From the NCBI RefSeq assembly GCF_000495795.1, contig NZ_AWGD01000036.1, positions 1 to 64,000 on the forward strand: a stretch of 64,000 nt of DNA, in the 5' to 3' direction. This DNA is from Asticcacaulis sp. AC460. Its GTDB lineage: Bacteria > Pseudomonadota > Alphaproteobacteria > Caulobacterales > Caulobacteraceae. Below, piece after piece: positions 53,267 through 62,407 of the stretch. The position numbers and the translations under genes are program-made. The notes under the pieces are model-generated. The model worked only from the letters and a program-made list of their open reading frames with translations, ran no database searches and was not told the DNA's origin. Each line of letters begins with the position of its first letter. The first letter of the stretch is position 1.

Positions 53267-53986
53267 ATGTCCCATATTTCCAACAAGACCGTCCTGGTCT
53301 CCGGCGCCAACCGCGGCATCGGCGCCGCCACCGTGCGCGAACTGCTCAAGACCGATGTCAAGAAAATCTATGCCGCCGCCCGCAAGCCCGACAGCCTGCC
53401 CGACTTCGGCGATGCCCGTGTGGTGCCGCTGGCGCTCGACATCACCAACGACGCCTCGGTAACGGCCGCCGCGGCAACCGCCTCCGACGTCGAGGTGCTG
53501 ATCAACAATGCCGGCACGGCGGTGTTCGCCGGCTTCCTGGAAAGCCCGACCGAACTGATCGAGGGCGATATGAACACCAACTATTACGGCACGCTGAGGG
53601 TCATTCGCGCCTTCACGCCCCACCTGGTGGCCCGCGGCTCAGGCGTCATCGCCAATGTGGTCAGCGTGGTCGGTTTGACCTCGGCGCCGGGCCTGGCCGG
53701 TTATTCGGCCTCGAAAGCGGCGCTGCAGTCGCTGACCCAGACTCTGCGGGCCAACCTGAAGAGCTCGGGCGTGAAGGTACTGGGTATCTATCCCGGCCCG
53801 ATCGATACCGACATGGCGCGCGACATCCCCATGGACAAGGCGTCGCCGGAACATGCCGCAGCGGAAATCGTGCGGGGCGTCGCCGAGGGCGAAACCTATA
53901 TCTTCCCGGATCCGGTCGCCAAGCAGATCGGCGCCCTGTGGGAAAAGGACGGCCGGACCCTGGATACGGCCCTGGTCGGAGAATAA
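53267..53986 (+). CDS. SDR family oxidoreductase
   Basis: A 239-residue short-chain dehydrogenase/reductase. Cofactor loop SGANRGIG (12-19), NNAG at 80-83, catalytic Y146 and K150 in YSASK, and PGPIDTDMA. Cytoplasmic; substrate unknown. Ribosome-binding site AGGAG. Repressed, by inference, by the divergent TetR protein; a terminator follows. Confidence 0.93.
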   Translation: MSHISNKTVLVSGANRGIGAATVRELLKTDVKKIYAAARKPDSLPDFGDARVVPLALDITNDASVTAAAATASDVEVLINNAGTAVFAGFLESPTELIEGDMNTNYYGTLRVIRAFTPHLVARGSGVIANVVSVVGLTSAPGLAGYSASKAALQSLTQTLRANLKSSGVKVLGIYPGPIDTDMARDIPMDKASPEHAAAEIVRGVAEGETYIFPDPVAKQIGALWEKDGRTLDTALVGE

Positions 53987-53992
53987 GGGTAG

Positions 53993-54019
53993 AGGCCGGG
54001 TGGAAGCCCGGCCTTTTTC
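53993..54019 (+). terminator. Rho-independent terminator after the SDR gene
   Basis: AGGCCGGG/CCCGGCCT stem (53993-54000 and 54006-54013) with a TGGAA loop and five T residues. It also separates the gene from the convergent epimerase. Confidence 0.88.
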
Positions 54020-54916
54020 TTAGGTCAACGACGTTAAGGCTTGATCCAGCGGGGTGTGGGGCACCGGGCCGATGACCTCGGCCAGCCGGTCGTCCTTCAA
54101 TCCGTGCGGCACATCCCACAGGTACAGCATTTCGATCGTCGCCTTCATGAACGGGTCGAACAGCCCCATCACCGAGAAGACGAACCGCGGCATGCGCGAT
54201 AGTTTGACCTTGGGTCCCGCCGCCCGCGCCAGATCCCGCATGGTGGCGTTGTGGCCTTCGAAATGGAAGACCTCATAGGCCCCCAGTTGCGCTTCTACCC
54301 CGGCCAGCCGCACCACCGCCTGCGCCAGATCCGGCAGATAGGCCCAGGCATGCATCACGTCATAACCGCCCGGTGACACGATCTTGCCCTGAGCCAGGTC
54401 CTTGGCCACCAATTGCTGCATCCAGCTATTCTTCGCCACGCCCCCGAAAACATCGCCGGCGCGCACAACGATCGTCTTCAGCCGCCCGGCCTCAGCGCGT
54501 TCGCGCAGCATGGCTTCGATGGCCACGCGGATACGGCCCTTTACGGTCGTCGGCGCGAAGGGAGTCTGCGGCGTCAGGTCCTGCGGCATGCGGGCGCCGA
54601 AATTGTAGACACTGCCCGGATAGATATGCCGCGCCCCCAGGACCTGCGCAACATCGGCGGCGGCTTCGTACAGCGGCAGGGCCTGGGTTGACCATACCGG
54701 ATAGGGCACGTTCAGGCCGTTGAAGACGATATCGACCGGACCGCAGGCCTGCGCCACACCGGCGGCGTCGAACAGGCTGGCGCGGATAGGCGCGATCCCC
54801 TCGCCGGCCTCACCCGAGCGCACCAGCCCCAGGACTCTCCAGCCCACCTGGCGAAACGCCTGAGCCACTGCCTGACCAATACCGCCGCGGGCGCCCAGAA
54901 CCAGAACCGATTTCAT
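54020..54916 (-). CDS. NAD(P)-dependent epimerase/dehydratase family protein
   Basis: A 298-residue extended-SDR/NmrA-like protein. N-terminal Rossmann glycine motif GARGGIG (8-14). The usual YxxxK is replaced by IYPGSVYNFG...K-type spacing, so catalysis is uncertain. The C-terminal part DLARAAGPKVKLSRMPRF is typical of epimerase-like quinone or sugar reductases. Divergent from a LysR regulator, which probably controls it. Confidence 0.85.
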   Translation of the reverse strand: MKSVLVLGARGGIGQAVAQAFRQVGWRVLGLVRSGEAGEGIAPIRASLFDAAGVAQACGPVDIVFNGLNVPYPVWSTQALPLYEAAADVAQVLGARHIYPGSVYNFGARMPQDLTPQTPFAPTTVKGRIRVAIEAMLRERAEAGRLKTIVVRAGDVFGGVAKNSWMQQLVAKDLAQGKIVSPGGYDVMHAWAYLPDLAQAVVRLAGVEAQLGAYEVFHFEGHNATMRDLARAAGPKVKLSRMPRFVFSVMGLFDPFMKATIEMLYLWDVPHGLKDDRLAEVIGPVPHTPLDQALTSLT

Positions 54917-55002
54917 GAAGCCATCTCCTTGTGAACGGCCTCAAATTAAGATATCCATTATTGCATGATAATTGCTATAATATGCATATATGGCATGCAA
55001 AT
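54917..55002. promoter_or_regulatory. Divergent promoter of epimerase and LysR genes
   Basis: A perfect -10 TATAAT (54976-54981, plus strand) lies inside an inverted repeat TTGCATG (54961-54967) / CATGCAA (54994-55000). Further TATGCATA words overlap. This arrangement suits a LysR activator/repressor site. Confidence 0.6.
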
Positions 55003-55890
55003 ATGAATGACTGGACGCATTGGCAATCCTTCCTGGCCGTTATCGACAGCGGTTCGCTGTCGGCAGCAGCCACACGACTGGGCGCCACCCAGCCGACCCT
55101 GGGGCGGCACATCAAGGCGCTGGAAGACGATCTCGGCGTGCCGCTGTTCCAGCGTACCGTCCGGGGACTGGAACCCAACGCAGCCGCCTTGAGCCTGGTC
55201 GAAGACGCCCGTGTCATGGGCATGGCTGCCGGACGATTGGCGCTGAAGGCCGCTGGGAAAACCGAAACCCTGGCCGGGACCGTGCGCATCACCGGTTCAG
55301 TGGTGGTGTGCAACCTGGTGCTGCCCGCCATCATCGCCGACCTGCGTCACGAGGAGCCGCTGATCCAGGTCGAGATCGTGGCGTCGGACCGGTCGCAGAA
55401 CCTGCTGCGCCGCGACGCCGATATCGCTGTGCGCATGTTCGACCCGACCCAGCAAGCGCTGGTGGCGCGCAAACTGGGTGAAACGCCCCTGGGCCTGTAC
55501 GGCGCCCAATCCTATCTCGAAGGGCGGGGCCGTCCGCGCAATCTCGATGAACTGATGGGCCATGACATCATCGGTTTCGATCGCGAAGACGCCATGGTGA
55601 AAGGGTTTGCTGCCCACGGATACCCCGTCACGCGCGAACAGTTTCCCGTGCGCTGCGACGACCAGATGGTCGATTGGCACCTGCTGCTGGCCGGGGCCGG
55701 GCTGGGGATTGCCCAGCGCCGTCTGGGTGATGCCCAGCCACACCTGGAACGGATCGAGGCCGGGTTGATCCTGCCGGTTCTGCCCATCTGGCTGGTCATG
55801 CATGAGGATGTCCGCAACAACGCCCGCATCCGCCGGGTCGCCGACTTTCTGGCACAGGGTATCGGCGCATGGCTAAAAGTAGCAACGTAG
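55003..55890 (+). CDS. LysR family transcriptional regulator
   Basis: A 295-residue LysR regulator. HTH: GSLSAAATRLGATQPTLGRHIKALE (key words AAATRLGATQPTLGRHI), followed by the periplasmic-binding-like effector domain. ATG at 55003 is chosen as the family start (MNDWTHWQSFLAV); the open frame upstream would read through the promoter palindrome. Likely target is the divergent epimerase gene. Confidence 0.92.
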   Translation: MNDWTHWQSFLAVIDSGSLSAAATRLGATQPTLGRHIKALEDDLGVPLFQRTVRGLEPNAAALSLVEDARVMGMAAGRLALKAAGKTETLAGTVRITGSVVVCNLVLPAIIADLRHEEPLIQVEIVASDRSQNLLRRDADIAVRMFDPTQQALVARKLGETPLGLYGAQSYLEGRGRPRNLDELMGHDIIGFDREDAMVKGFAAHGYPVTREQFPVRCDDQMVDWHLLLAGAGLGIAQRRLGDAQPHLERIEAGLILPVLPIWLVMHEDVRNNARIRRVADFLAQGIGAWLKVAT

Positions 55891-55993
55891 ATGCGTTAAC
55901 ATAATACCTCAGTCGTACAAGCCTCTGAGTTTTCACCTTTATTTTTACAAAAACAGGCGTAACCTCGCCGACAAAATTACAGGGGCGAATGTA

Positions 55994-57574
55994 ATGAACG
56001 CAAATGTGTTTCAGGGCCGGCGCGGTGTATGGGCTTTTGGCCTGGGCTGTATTGCGGTCGCCCTCGGAGTCGTGCTGCACTTTCCGATGTACTGGATGGG
56101 CAAGGACATGGGCTTTGCCCTGGTTGGCATGCCGATGGACGCGCCCATGCTGTGGGGCATGTTCCTGATCGTCGCCGGGATCGCCACCGCTGCCTATGGC
56201 CTTTTGCCGGACAAGCTGACCGATCAGGTCAGGGCGGCCTCGAAGATCGCCGTCGCCGCGCCCGAAGACGCCAAGCTCAGTCCCGCCCATGCTCTGTTGA
56301 TGGTGGTTCTGGTTGTCGCCCTGATCATCGATGTGATGAAGCCAGCCTCGCTGGGTTTCGTCATGCCGGGCCTGGTCTCGGAATACGACGTGCCGAAAAA
56401 AACCGCCGCCCTGGTGCCCTTCTTCGCCCTGATCGGCACGGTCACCGGCTCGATCCTGTGGGGGATTCTCGCCGACATCTACGGCCGCAAGGCGTCGATC
56501 CTGCTGTCGGCTGTGGTCTTTGTCGGTACGGCCATCTGCGGCGCCATGCCGTCGCTGGAATGGAATATCGGCATGTGCTTCCTGATGGGCGCCGGCGCCG
56601 GCGGCATGCTGCCGGTGACCTATGCGCTTCTGGCCGAGACCATGCCGTCGCGCCATCGCGGCTGGGCCCTGGTTCTGGTTGGCGGGCTGGGCGCCGTCGG
56701 CGGCTATTTCGCCGCTTCGTTTTTCTCGTATCTGCTGGTGCCGACCTTCAGCTGGCGCATCCTCTGGCTGCTGAACCTGCCGACGGGCCTGATCCTGATT
56801 CTGATGGGTGGGCTTATCCCGGAATCGGCCAAGTTCCTGTTGTCGCGCGGCCGCGACGCCGAGGCGCACAAGATCATGGCCCGGTTCGGCACCACCAGCC
56901 ACCGCCTGAGCGAGAACGAGGAAGACACCGACGACACCTTCGCCCATCACCATGCCAAGCATGACGGCAGCGAACCGAAACTGTGGACGCCCGGCCTGAT
57001 CGGTAAGACGGCGGCCTTGACGATTGCCGCCCTGGCCTGGGGGCTGATCAATTTCGGCCTGCTGTTGTGGCTGCCCAACGATCTGGTCGCCAAGGGCCAT
57101 TCCATGAAAGATGCGTCGCAGCTGTTGGCGGCGTCGTCGCTGATCGCTTTCCCGACCGTGTTTGTCTGCACCTGGATCTACAGCCAGTGGAGCACCAAGT
57201 GGGCCTTCACCACCATGGTGATGCTGACCCTGCTGGGCCTGCTGTGGGTGCTGGCGTTGGAGACCTTGGGCGGCAATCCTGTTTTCCCGGTCGCCCTGCT
57301 GATCATCGGCTCGAACGGCATTCTCGCCATCCTGCTGCCCTATGCGTCGGAAAGTTATCCGTTGCGAATACGGGGACGGGCGACAGGTTGGGTCGCGGCC
57401 TGCACCAAGGCCGGCGGGGTCATGGCCCAGGCGCTTAGTATCACCGCTTTGGTGCCTCCTTTGGGCATTGCCGCCGGCATGATCATCCTGCCGATCCTGA
57501 TCACACTTGGGCTGTTCGTCAAATACGGGACCGAGACCAAGGGGCTGGACCTGCGCGATCTGGAGAAGCACTAG
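55994..57574 (+). CDS. MFS transporter, sugar/organic-anion type
   Basis: A 526-residue major facilitator protein. After two N-terminal helices (about 12-30 and 50-68), a linker leads to the usual twelve-helix core. The loop-2/3 motif is GILADIYGRKAS, and LPVTYALLAETMPSRHRG and YASESYPLRIRGRATG are typical for the family of aromatic-acid/sugar symporters. Histidine-rich central loop (THDDTFAHHHAKHDG-type, near 315). Substrate unknown; followed by a sugar porter 58 bases on. Confidence 0.88.
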   Translation: MNANVFQGRRGVWAFGLGCIAVALGVVLHFPMYWMGKDMGFALVGMPMDAPMLWGMFLIVAGIATAAYGLLPDKLTDQVRAASKIAVAAPEDAKLSPAHALLMVVLVVALIIDVMKPASLGFVMPGLVSEYDVPKKTAALVPFFALIGTVTGSILWGILADIYGRKASILLSAVVFVGTAICGAMPSLEWNIGMCFLMGAGAGGMLPVTYALLAETMPSRHRGWALVLVGGLGAVGGYFAASFFSYLLVPTFSWRILWLLNLPTGLILILMGGLIPESAKFLLSRGRDAEAHKIMARFGTTSHRLSENEEDTDDTFAHHHAKHDGSEPKLWTPGLIGKTAALTIAALAWGLINFGLLLWLPNDLVAKGHSMKDASQLLAASSLIAFPTVFVCTWIYSQWSTKWAFTTMVMLTLLGLLWVLALETLGGNPVFPVALLIIGSNGILAILLPYASESYPLRIRGRATGWVAACTKAGGVMAQALSITALVPPLGIAAGMIILPILITLGLFVKYGTETKGLDLRDLEKH

Positions 57575-57632
57575 CGCGACCGCCCTCCCCGTGGCATAAA
57601 CAAATCAAATATAAGAATTCGGGGACGGCAAA

Positions 57633-58925
57633 ATGAAGATCAACGTCACAGGTGTGTTTATCGCCAGCCTGGCCGGGCTTTTGTTCGGCTTCGATACCGC
57701 GGTCATTTCCGGCGTCACGGGTGCACTGCGTGAGGTGTTCGCGCTCGATGACGCAGCCCTGGGCTGGGCAGTATCCGTTGCCCTGTGGGGCACCTTCCTG
57801 GGCGCTTTGTTCATGGGCCGGTTGGGCGACGCCATCGGCGGACGCGACGCCTTGCGCGTCATCGGCGCCATGTATGTGGTGGCGACCCTGGGCTGCGCCA
57901 TGGCGTGGAACATCGAGTCGTTTGTCGTTTGCCGGTTCATCCTGGGCCTGGCGGTCGGTGGTTCGTCGGTGCTGGCGCCGGTCTATATCTCCGAGATCGT
58001 GCCGGCCAAACAGCGCGGCGCCCTGGTCGGGCTGTTCCAGTTCAACATCGTCTTCGGCATTTTGCTCGCCTATCTGAGCAACTATATCGTCGGCCAGGTC
58101 ATCGAGGGCGATGCCGTCTGGCGGTGGAAAGTCGGACTGGCCGCTGTACCGTCGGCGATCTTCTTCGCCCTGCTGTTCCTGATCGGCCAGAGCGCGCGCT
58201 GGCTGGCCGCCAAGGGCCGCATCGACGAAGCCGCCGCCAGTCTGCGCAAGCTCGGTATCCTGGAGACCGATGCCACGATCGCCGGGTTTGCCAAGTCGCA
58301 GGGCGTGGGCAAGCTGTCGTGGAGCCAGCACAAGAAGCCGATCCTGCTGGTCCTGCTGCTGGCCCTGTTCAACCAGCTCACCGGCATCAATGCCATTTTG
58401 TACTATCTCAACGACATCTTCGCCGCCGCCGGTTTCAACAGCGTATCGGCCGACATGCAGAGTATCGCCGTCGGTGGCGCCAACCTGATCGCCACCATGA
58501 TCGGCATGACCTTCATCGACCGTTTCGGCCGCAAAAAGCTGCTGGTGATCGGCGCCGCCGGCGTGACGGCGGCCTTGGCCGGCGTGGCGGTGATCATGGG
58601 GCTGAACCAGGGCCAGGCCTGGCTGCTGCCGCTGCTGATCCTGTTCATCGTGTCGTTCGCCTTCAGCCAGGGCGCGGTCATCTGGGTCTATATGAGCGAG
58701 ATCTTCCCGACGCCGGTGCGGGCAACCGGTCAGAGCCTGGGCTCGGCGACCCACTGGGTGGCCAATGCAGTCATATCGCTGGTCTTCCCGATCGTGGCGA
58801 CACAGACCAAAGCGCTGCCGTTCGTGTTTTTTGCCGCCTGTACGTTGGTGCAGTTGATCGTCGTGGCGCGGTTCTTCCCGGAGACCAAGGGCGTGGAACT
58901 GGAAGAGATGGAGACGCGGATATAG
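57633..58925 (+). CDS. Sugar porter family MFS transporter (XylE/GLUT-like)
   Basis: A 430-residue proton-coupled sugar symporter with twelve predicted helices. Signatures: GFDTAVISG (helix 1), GRLGDAIGGRDAL (loop 2/3), YISEIVPAKQRGALVG, NQLTGINAILYY (helix 7) and RFFPETKGVELEEME at the end. PESPRWL is degenerate (GQSARWL). Likely transports xylose, arabinose or glucose; the exact sugar cannot be read from sequence. Ribosome-binding site GGGGACGG weak. Confidence 0.93.
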   Translation: MKINVTGVFIASLAGLLFGFDTAVISGVTGALREVFALDDAALGWAVSVALWGTFLGALFMGRLGDAIGGRDALRVIGAMYVVATLGCAMAWNIESFVVCRFILGLAVGGSSVLAPVYISEIVPAKQRGALVGLFQFNIVFGILLAYLSNYIVGQVIEGDAVWRWKVGLAAVPSAIFFALLFLIGQSARWLAAKGRIDEAAASLRKLGILETDATIAGFAKSQGVGKLSWSQHKKPILLVLLLALFNQLTGINAILYYLNDIFAAAGFNSVSADMQSIAVGGANLIATMIGMTFIDRFGRKKLLVIGAAGVTAALAGVAVIMGLNQGQAWLLPLLILFIVSFAFSQGAVIWVYMSEIFPTPVRATGQSLGSATHWVANAVISLVFPIVATQTKALPFVFFAACTLVQLIVVARFFPETKGVELEEMETRI

Positions 58926-59104
58926 GGCGGTCGTGCACCGGCTCCCCCTCCGTCTCGACGCGCTTCGCCTGAAGAAGGCTCGCTTGCTCGCCACCTCCCC
59001 CGGCCTCGCCGGCAGGCAAAGCGGTTGAGGATAAGTTGCGACAATCCCCTTGCCAAGCGAAGGGTTTTGCCGTGACATGCGGCGGTGCAACAGGAGCCGC
59101 CGCC

Positions 59105-60133
59105 ATGCCCGATACTCAGTCCGTCTCAGCCCTTGACGCCTTCGTCGCCGGCCTGCCCAAGGCGGAACTGCACCTGCATATCGAAGGCTCGCTGGAACCC
59201 GAACTGATGTTCGCCCTGGCCCAGCGCAACCATATCGACCTGCCCTTCGCCGATGTCGAAGCCGTCCGCGCCGCCTACGACTTTTCCAACCTGCAGGATT
59301 TCCTGGATATCTACTACCAGGGCGCCAATGTGCTGCTGACGGAACAGGACTTCTACGACCTGAGCATGGCCTATTTCCGCCGCGCCGCCGAAGACAATGT
59401 CCGCCATGCCGAGATTTTCTTCGACCCCCAGACCCATACCGATCGCGGCGTGCCCTATGCCCATGTCATCGACGGCCTGTGGCGCGCCGCCCGGGACGCG
59501 CAGGCGCTCAATCTCTCGGTGTCGCTGATCCACAGCTTCCTGCGCCACCTCAGCGAAGACGCTGCCTTCGAAAGCCTGGCCATGGCCGAGCCCTATCTGG
59601 ATCGCCTGGTCGGGGTGGGGCTGGATTCGTCCGAAATCGGCCATCCGCCGTCCAAGTTCGCCGGAGTCTTCGCCAAGGCCAGGGACATGGGCCTGATGCT
59701 GTGCTGCCATGCCGGCGAGGAAGGCCCGCCGGAATATGTCTACGAGGCGCTCAACATCCTGGAGATCGACCGTATCGACCATGGCAACCGGTCGCTGGAA
59801 GACCCTTTGCTGGTGGCGCGGATCATCGACGAAGGCCTGACCCTGACCGTATGCCCGCTGTCCAATCACAAGCTGTGCGTGGTGCCGGACCTGGATCTGC
59901 ACCCCATTCCGGCCATGCTGAAACAGGGGCTGAAGGCCACCATCAATTCCGACGATCCGGCCTATTTCGGCGGCTACGTGAATGATAACTTCCTGGCCCT
60001 GACCCGGCGCGGGCTGATCAGCAAGAAGGATTGTGTCACCCTGGCGTTGAACAGCGTCGACGGTGCGTTCCTGGATCCCGACCGCCGCGACGCCTTACGC
60101 GCCGAGATCGAGGCGTACGCGGCCGGTCGGTGA
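59105..60133 (+). CDS. Adenine deaminase (adenosine-deaminase-like type)
   Basis: Zn-dependent amidohydrolase converting adenine to hypoxanthine. 342 residues: zinc ligands H23 and H25 (ELHLHIEGSLEPE), H202 with catalytic E205 (HAGEEGPPEYV), H226 (DHGNRS), D283 (NSDDPAYFGG). GLDSSEIGHPPSKF and NLQDFLDIYYQG are typical of the bacterial adenine deaminases that resemble Add. ATG at 59105 is chosen, with GGAG upstream. Its 3' end overlaps the convergent membrane-protein gene by 39 bases. Adenosine deaminase is the alternative. Confidence 0.88.
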   Translation: MPDTQSVSALDAFVAGLPKAELHLHIEGSLEPELMFALAQRNHIDLPFADVEAVRAAYDFSNLQDFLDIYYQGANVLLTEQDFYDLSMAYFRRAAEDNVRHAEIFFDPQTHTDRGVPYAHVIDGLWRAARDAQALNLSVSLIHSFLRHLSEDAAFESLAMAEPYLDRLVGVGLDSSEIGHPPSKFAGVFAKARDMGLMLCCHAGEEGPPEYVYEALNILEIDRIDHGNRSLEDPLLVARIIDEGLTLTVCPLSNHKLCVVPDLDLHPIPAMLKQGLKATINSDDPAYFGGYVNDNFLALTRRGLISKKDCVTLALNSVDGAFLDPDRRDALRAEIEAYAAGR

Positions 60134-60664
60134 TCGCGGCGCGGAAGTCTGAGATTTACCACTCAGACGACGATGCAAACCTTCGCCCAGCCACGCGCTC
60201 CACAGGACGGCGCCCAGCCCCAGCACGATGACGGCAATCGCCAGGCGGAGCATGTCGAGGTCGTAGGCATGGACAAAGCGCCAGGCAAAGATCAGCGCCG
60301 CAAAGCCGAACGCCGCCACGGCGTTTCGGACGTAGTGGCGTTGCCCCAGCAGACAAGCCAGCAGCGACAGGAAAATGTAGAGGCTGGCCAGGTAGGCATA
60401 GCGCACCACGACATAGGCCGCGGCGAGATAGGTCTGGAAGGCATAGTTGACGTAGGAACCGCCGAGGAAGTTGGCCGAGACATAGGCCGCGTCTTCGAGG
60501 GCGCCGCGATACGTGTCTTGTACCCCGGCGGCGAAGGCGCTGAGGCTGGTATAGGCGTCGCCCGACAGCGGCAGGAAGATCTTGACGATCAGCACCGCCG
60601 CGATCGCCAGGTGCAGTTCGAACAGCTTTTCGATCAGCCAGACCAAAAGGCGCTTAAAGCCCAT
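60095..60664 (-). CDS. Membrane protein, unknown function
   Basis: A 189-residue protein with four or five hydrophobic helices (AVLIVKIFLPL, YVVVRYAYLASLYIFLSLLACLL, NAVAAFGFAALIFAWRFV, AIAVIVLGLGAVLWSAW). Start ATG 60664 is the first that gives a sensible N-terminus (MGFKRLLVWLIEKLF); it overlaps the preceding DUF1287 gene by 11 bases, suggesting coupling. Family not recognised. Confidence 0.7.
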   Translation of the reverse strand: MGFKRLLVWLIEKLFELHLAIAAVLIVKIFLPLSGDAYTSLSAFAAGVQDTYRGALEDAAYVSANFLGGSYVNYAFQTYLAAAYVVVRYAYLASLYIFLSLLACLLGQRHYVRNAVAAFGFAALIFAWRFVHAYDLDMLRLAIAVIVLGLGAVLWSAWLGEGLHRRLSGKSQTSAPRSPTGRVRLDLGA

Positions 60665-61223
60665 AGCGAAAATGCCCCGTAATGTCGTAGCCAAACAGCG
60701 CCCGTTCCTCCTTGGGCCCGGCGCCGATATTGTGAACGACCAGGTGTTGCGCCGGATCGGTGACCACGGCGATATGCGGCAGGTTACCCGGCAGGTTGTA
60801 GGTGACCAGGTCACCGGCGGCGTAGTCGGTTGTGTTGCGGGTTGCCGGCCTGATCGTCCCGAAGCGTTTGAAATAGGTGCGCAGATTGGGCACGCGGCGA
60901 TGGTCGATATTGCTGTCGGCGCGTTTAAGGCCCCAGGCTTTCGGATAAAGGGCGAAATGGGCCTTCATATCCTCATGGACCTTCTGCTGCAGATCGACGC
61001 CCAGCGCCGAGCGATAGCCGCGGATAACGACATCGGTGCAGACACCGCGGTCGGCGGCGACATCGCCCATAGGATAGGGAATGCGGGTATAGGCGCCGTC
61101 ATAAATCACGCGATGCCGGGTCTGTTCGCGCACGGCGGCGACCAGCTTCTGCGCCGGCGTATCGGCCCGGGCCGGAAATGCGGCCAAGGCCGGCAAGGCC
61201 AGGATCAGTGCGCGGCGGTCCAT
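60654..61223 (-). CDS. DUF1287 domain-containing exported protein, copy 2
   Basis: A 189-residue protein with signal peptide (MDRRALILALPALAAFPARA). The conserved blocks IPYPMGDV, GVCTDVVIR, VHEDM, NIDHRRVPNL and PHIAVV match DUF1287 (E. coli YijF family). The Cys of GVCTD and the His of PHIAVV resemble an NlpC/P60-like pair, so a periplasmic cysteine hydrolase is conceivable; this is inference. Tandem paralogue of 61273-61869. Confidence 0.85.
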   Translation of the reverse strand: MDRRALILALPALAAFPARADTPAQKLVAAVREQTRHRVIYDGAYTRIPYPMGDVAADRGVCTDVVIRGYRSALGVDLQQKVHEDMKAHFALYPKAWGLKRADSNIDHRRVPNLRTYFKRFGTIRPATRNTTDYAAGDLVTYNLPGNLPHIAVVTDPAQHLVVHNIGAGPKEERALFGYDITGHFRYGL

Positions 61224-61272
61224 CAGCGATTCCCCTGTGACGGGATAAGGCTTAAAGGCCAAATTTGACCGC

Positions 61273-61869
61273 TTAAAGGCTATATCGATAGTGCCCGGTG
61301 AGCGGGTACGTAAAGAGTTCGTCGTCTTCGCGCGCCCCGAGGCCGCCATTCTGGATCAGCATCAGCCGGCCCGATCGCCACGACTTGCGGTCGCCGACAA
61401 TCGCAATATGGGTGCGGCCGAACGGCAGGTTGGTGATGATATCGCCGGGGCGGTAGTCCGCCGCGTTTTTGGATACGGGCAGAGACTCGGCGAAGCGTGA
61501 AAAGAAGACCATCAGATTGGGCACGCGACGATGATCGATATTGGGGTCAGGCGCGGTGAGCTCCCACCGTTTGGGGTAGAGGTCGAAATTGGCGGCCATG
61601 TCTTCATGGACCAACTGCTGCAGGTCGAGGCCCAGTTGGCGGTAGGCGCGGATGATCACATCGGTGCAGACACCTCGCTCCAGCGGCACATCGCCCATGG
61701 GATAGACGATTTTGCTATAAACGCTATCATATTTGACAGTCTTGTGGATCTGGCTGCGCGCGGCGTCGACCAGGGTTCGCGTTCGCCCTTGGGTCGGGAC
61801 GGACGCATGGGAACACCCGGCCAGAAGGCCGGGCATAGCCAGCATCAATGCGCGACGCCCCCCGTCCAT
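61273..61869 (-). CDS. DUF1287 domain-containing lipoprotein, copy 1
   Basis: A 198-residue lipoprotein (lipobox LLAGC, acylated Cys about 19). Blocks KIVYPMGDV, GVCTDVIIR, VHEDMAANFDLYPKRW, NIDHRRVPNL, THIAIVGDR parallel the downstream copy, so the two arose by tandem duplication, one lipidated and one with an ordinary signal peptide. The ATG is only seven bases from the interspersed repeat at 61877, leaving no room for a normal upstream ribosome-binding site. Confidence 0.85.
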   Translation of the reverse strand: MDGGRRALMLAMPGLLAGCSHASVPTQGRTRTLVDAARSQIHKTVKYDSVYSKIVYPMGDVPLERGVCTDVIIRAYRQLGLDLQQLVHEDMAANFDLYPKRWELTAPDPNIDHRRVPNLMVFFSRFAESLPVSKNAADYRPGDIITNLPFGRTHIAIVGDRKSWRSGRLMLIQNGGLGAREDDELFTYPLTGHYRYSL

Positions 61870-61876
61870 GGCGGCT

Positions 61877-62022
61877 TAAAGACTGTTTGGAAAACCGTCA
61901 GGCTGCGCCGAAAAGGGTTGGTTTCGAGAACCGGAGCGGAGCGTACCTAAGTACGTGAGCACCGGAAGCGCAGAAAACGACACTTTGCAGGCCAGCATGA
62001 CGGAATTTCCAGACAGTCTTTA
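61877..62022. repeat. Interspersed repeat with terminal inverted repeats, copy 2
   Basis: 146 bp with terminal inverted repeats (TAAAGACTGTTTGGAAA and complement). Shares the core words GGTTTCGAGAACCGGAGCGG and GTGAGCACCGGAAGCGCAG with 47645-47826 in the same orientation. The right end supplies the TAA of the entericidin-like gene at 62020. Confidence 0.85.
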
Positions 62023-62148
62023 GTTGACGGCGTCTTCCAAGCCCTTGCCGACGGCCGTGACGTCCTTGCCGACGCCCTGGATGGTGTTGCAGGCGGTGGT
62101 GATGAGTGGCAGCAGGGCCAGCATCGAAATGATAACAAAACGCTTCAT
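62020..62148 (-). CDS. Entericidin-like small lipoprotein, copy 1
   Basis: Translated by hand: 42 residues, signal/lipobox LITTAC (Cys20), then NTIQGVGKDVTAVGKGLEDA. The AC-NT-GxGKD pattern is that of entericidin A/B family lipoproteins, which in E. coli form an antidote/toxin pair. Preceded by AGGAG-like sequence. Tandem with 62279-62407. Confidence 0.88.
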   Translation of the reverse strand: MKRFVIISMLALLPLITTACNTIQGVGKDVTAVGKGLEDAVN

Positions 62149-62278
62149 GGCAGACTCCTCAGATCAGTCTTGATTCCGGTATGGTTCGCGATTGTGGCAA
62201 TTTTAGGCGGTGCACACCGCTATGACAAACGGCCGCGACGGATACCGCCGCGGCCAATTGTCAGGATGGGTGGACGCC

Positions 62279-62407
62279 TTAGTCAGCAGCATCCTGGACG
62301 GCTTCGCCAGCAGCCTCGACGTCTTTGCCGGCGCCCTGGACAGTGTTGCAGGCGGCGACAGAAAGCGGGAACAGGATGGCGCAGGAAATCAGAAGAAAGC
62401 GTTTCAT
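62279..62407 (-). CDS. Entericidin-like small lipoprotein, copy 2
   Basis: Translated by hand: 42 residues, MKRFLLISCAILFPLSVAAC with Cys20, then NTVQGAGKDVEAAGEAVQDA. Entericidin family. More acidic than copy 1 (calculated by eye: E/D-rich tail versus K-containing tail), so the two may not be interchangeable. Ribosome-binding site AAAGGA some bases upstream. Confidence 0.88.
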   Translation of the reverse strand: MKRFLLISCAILFPLSVAACNTVQGAGKDVEAAGEAVQDAAD

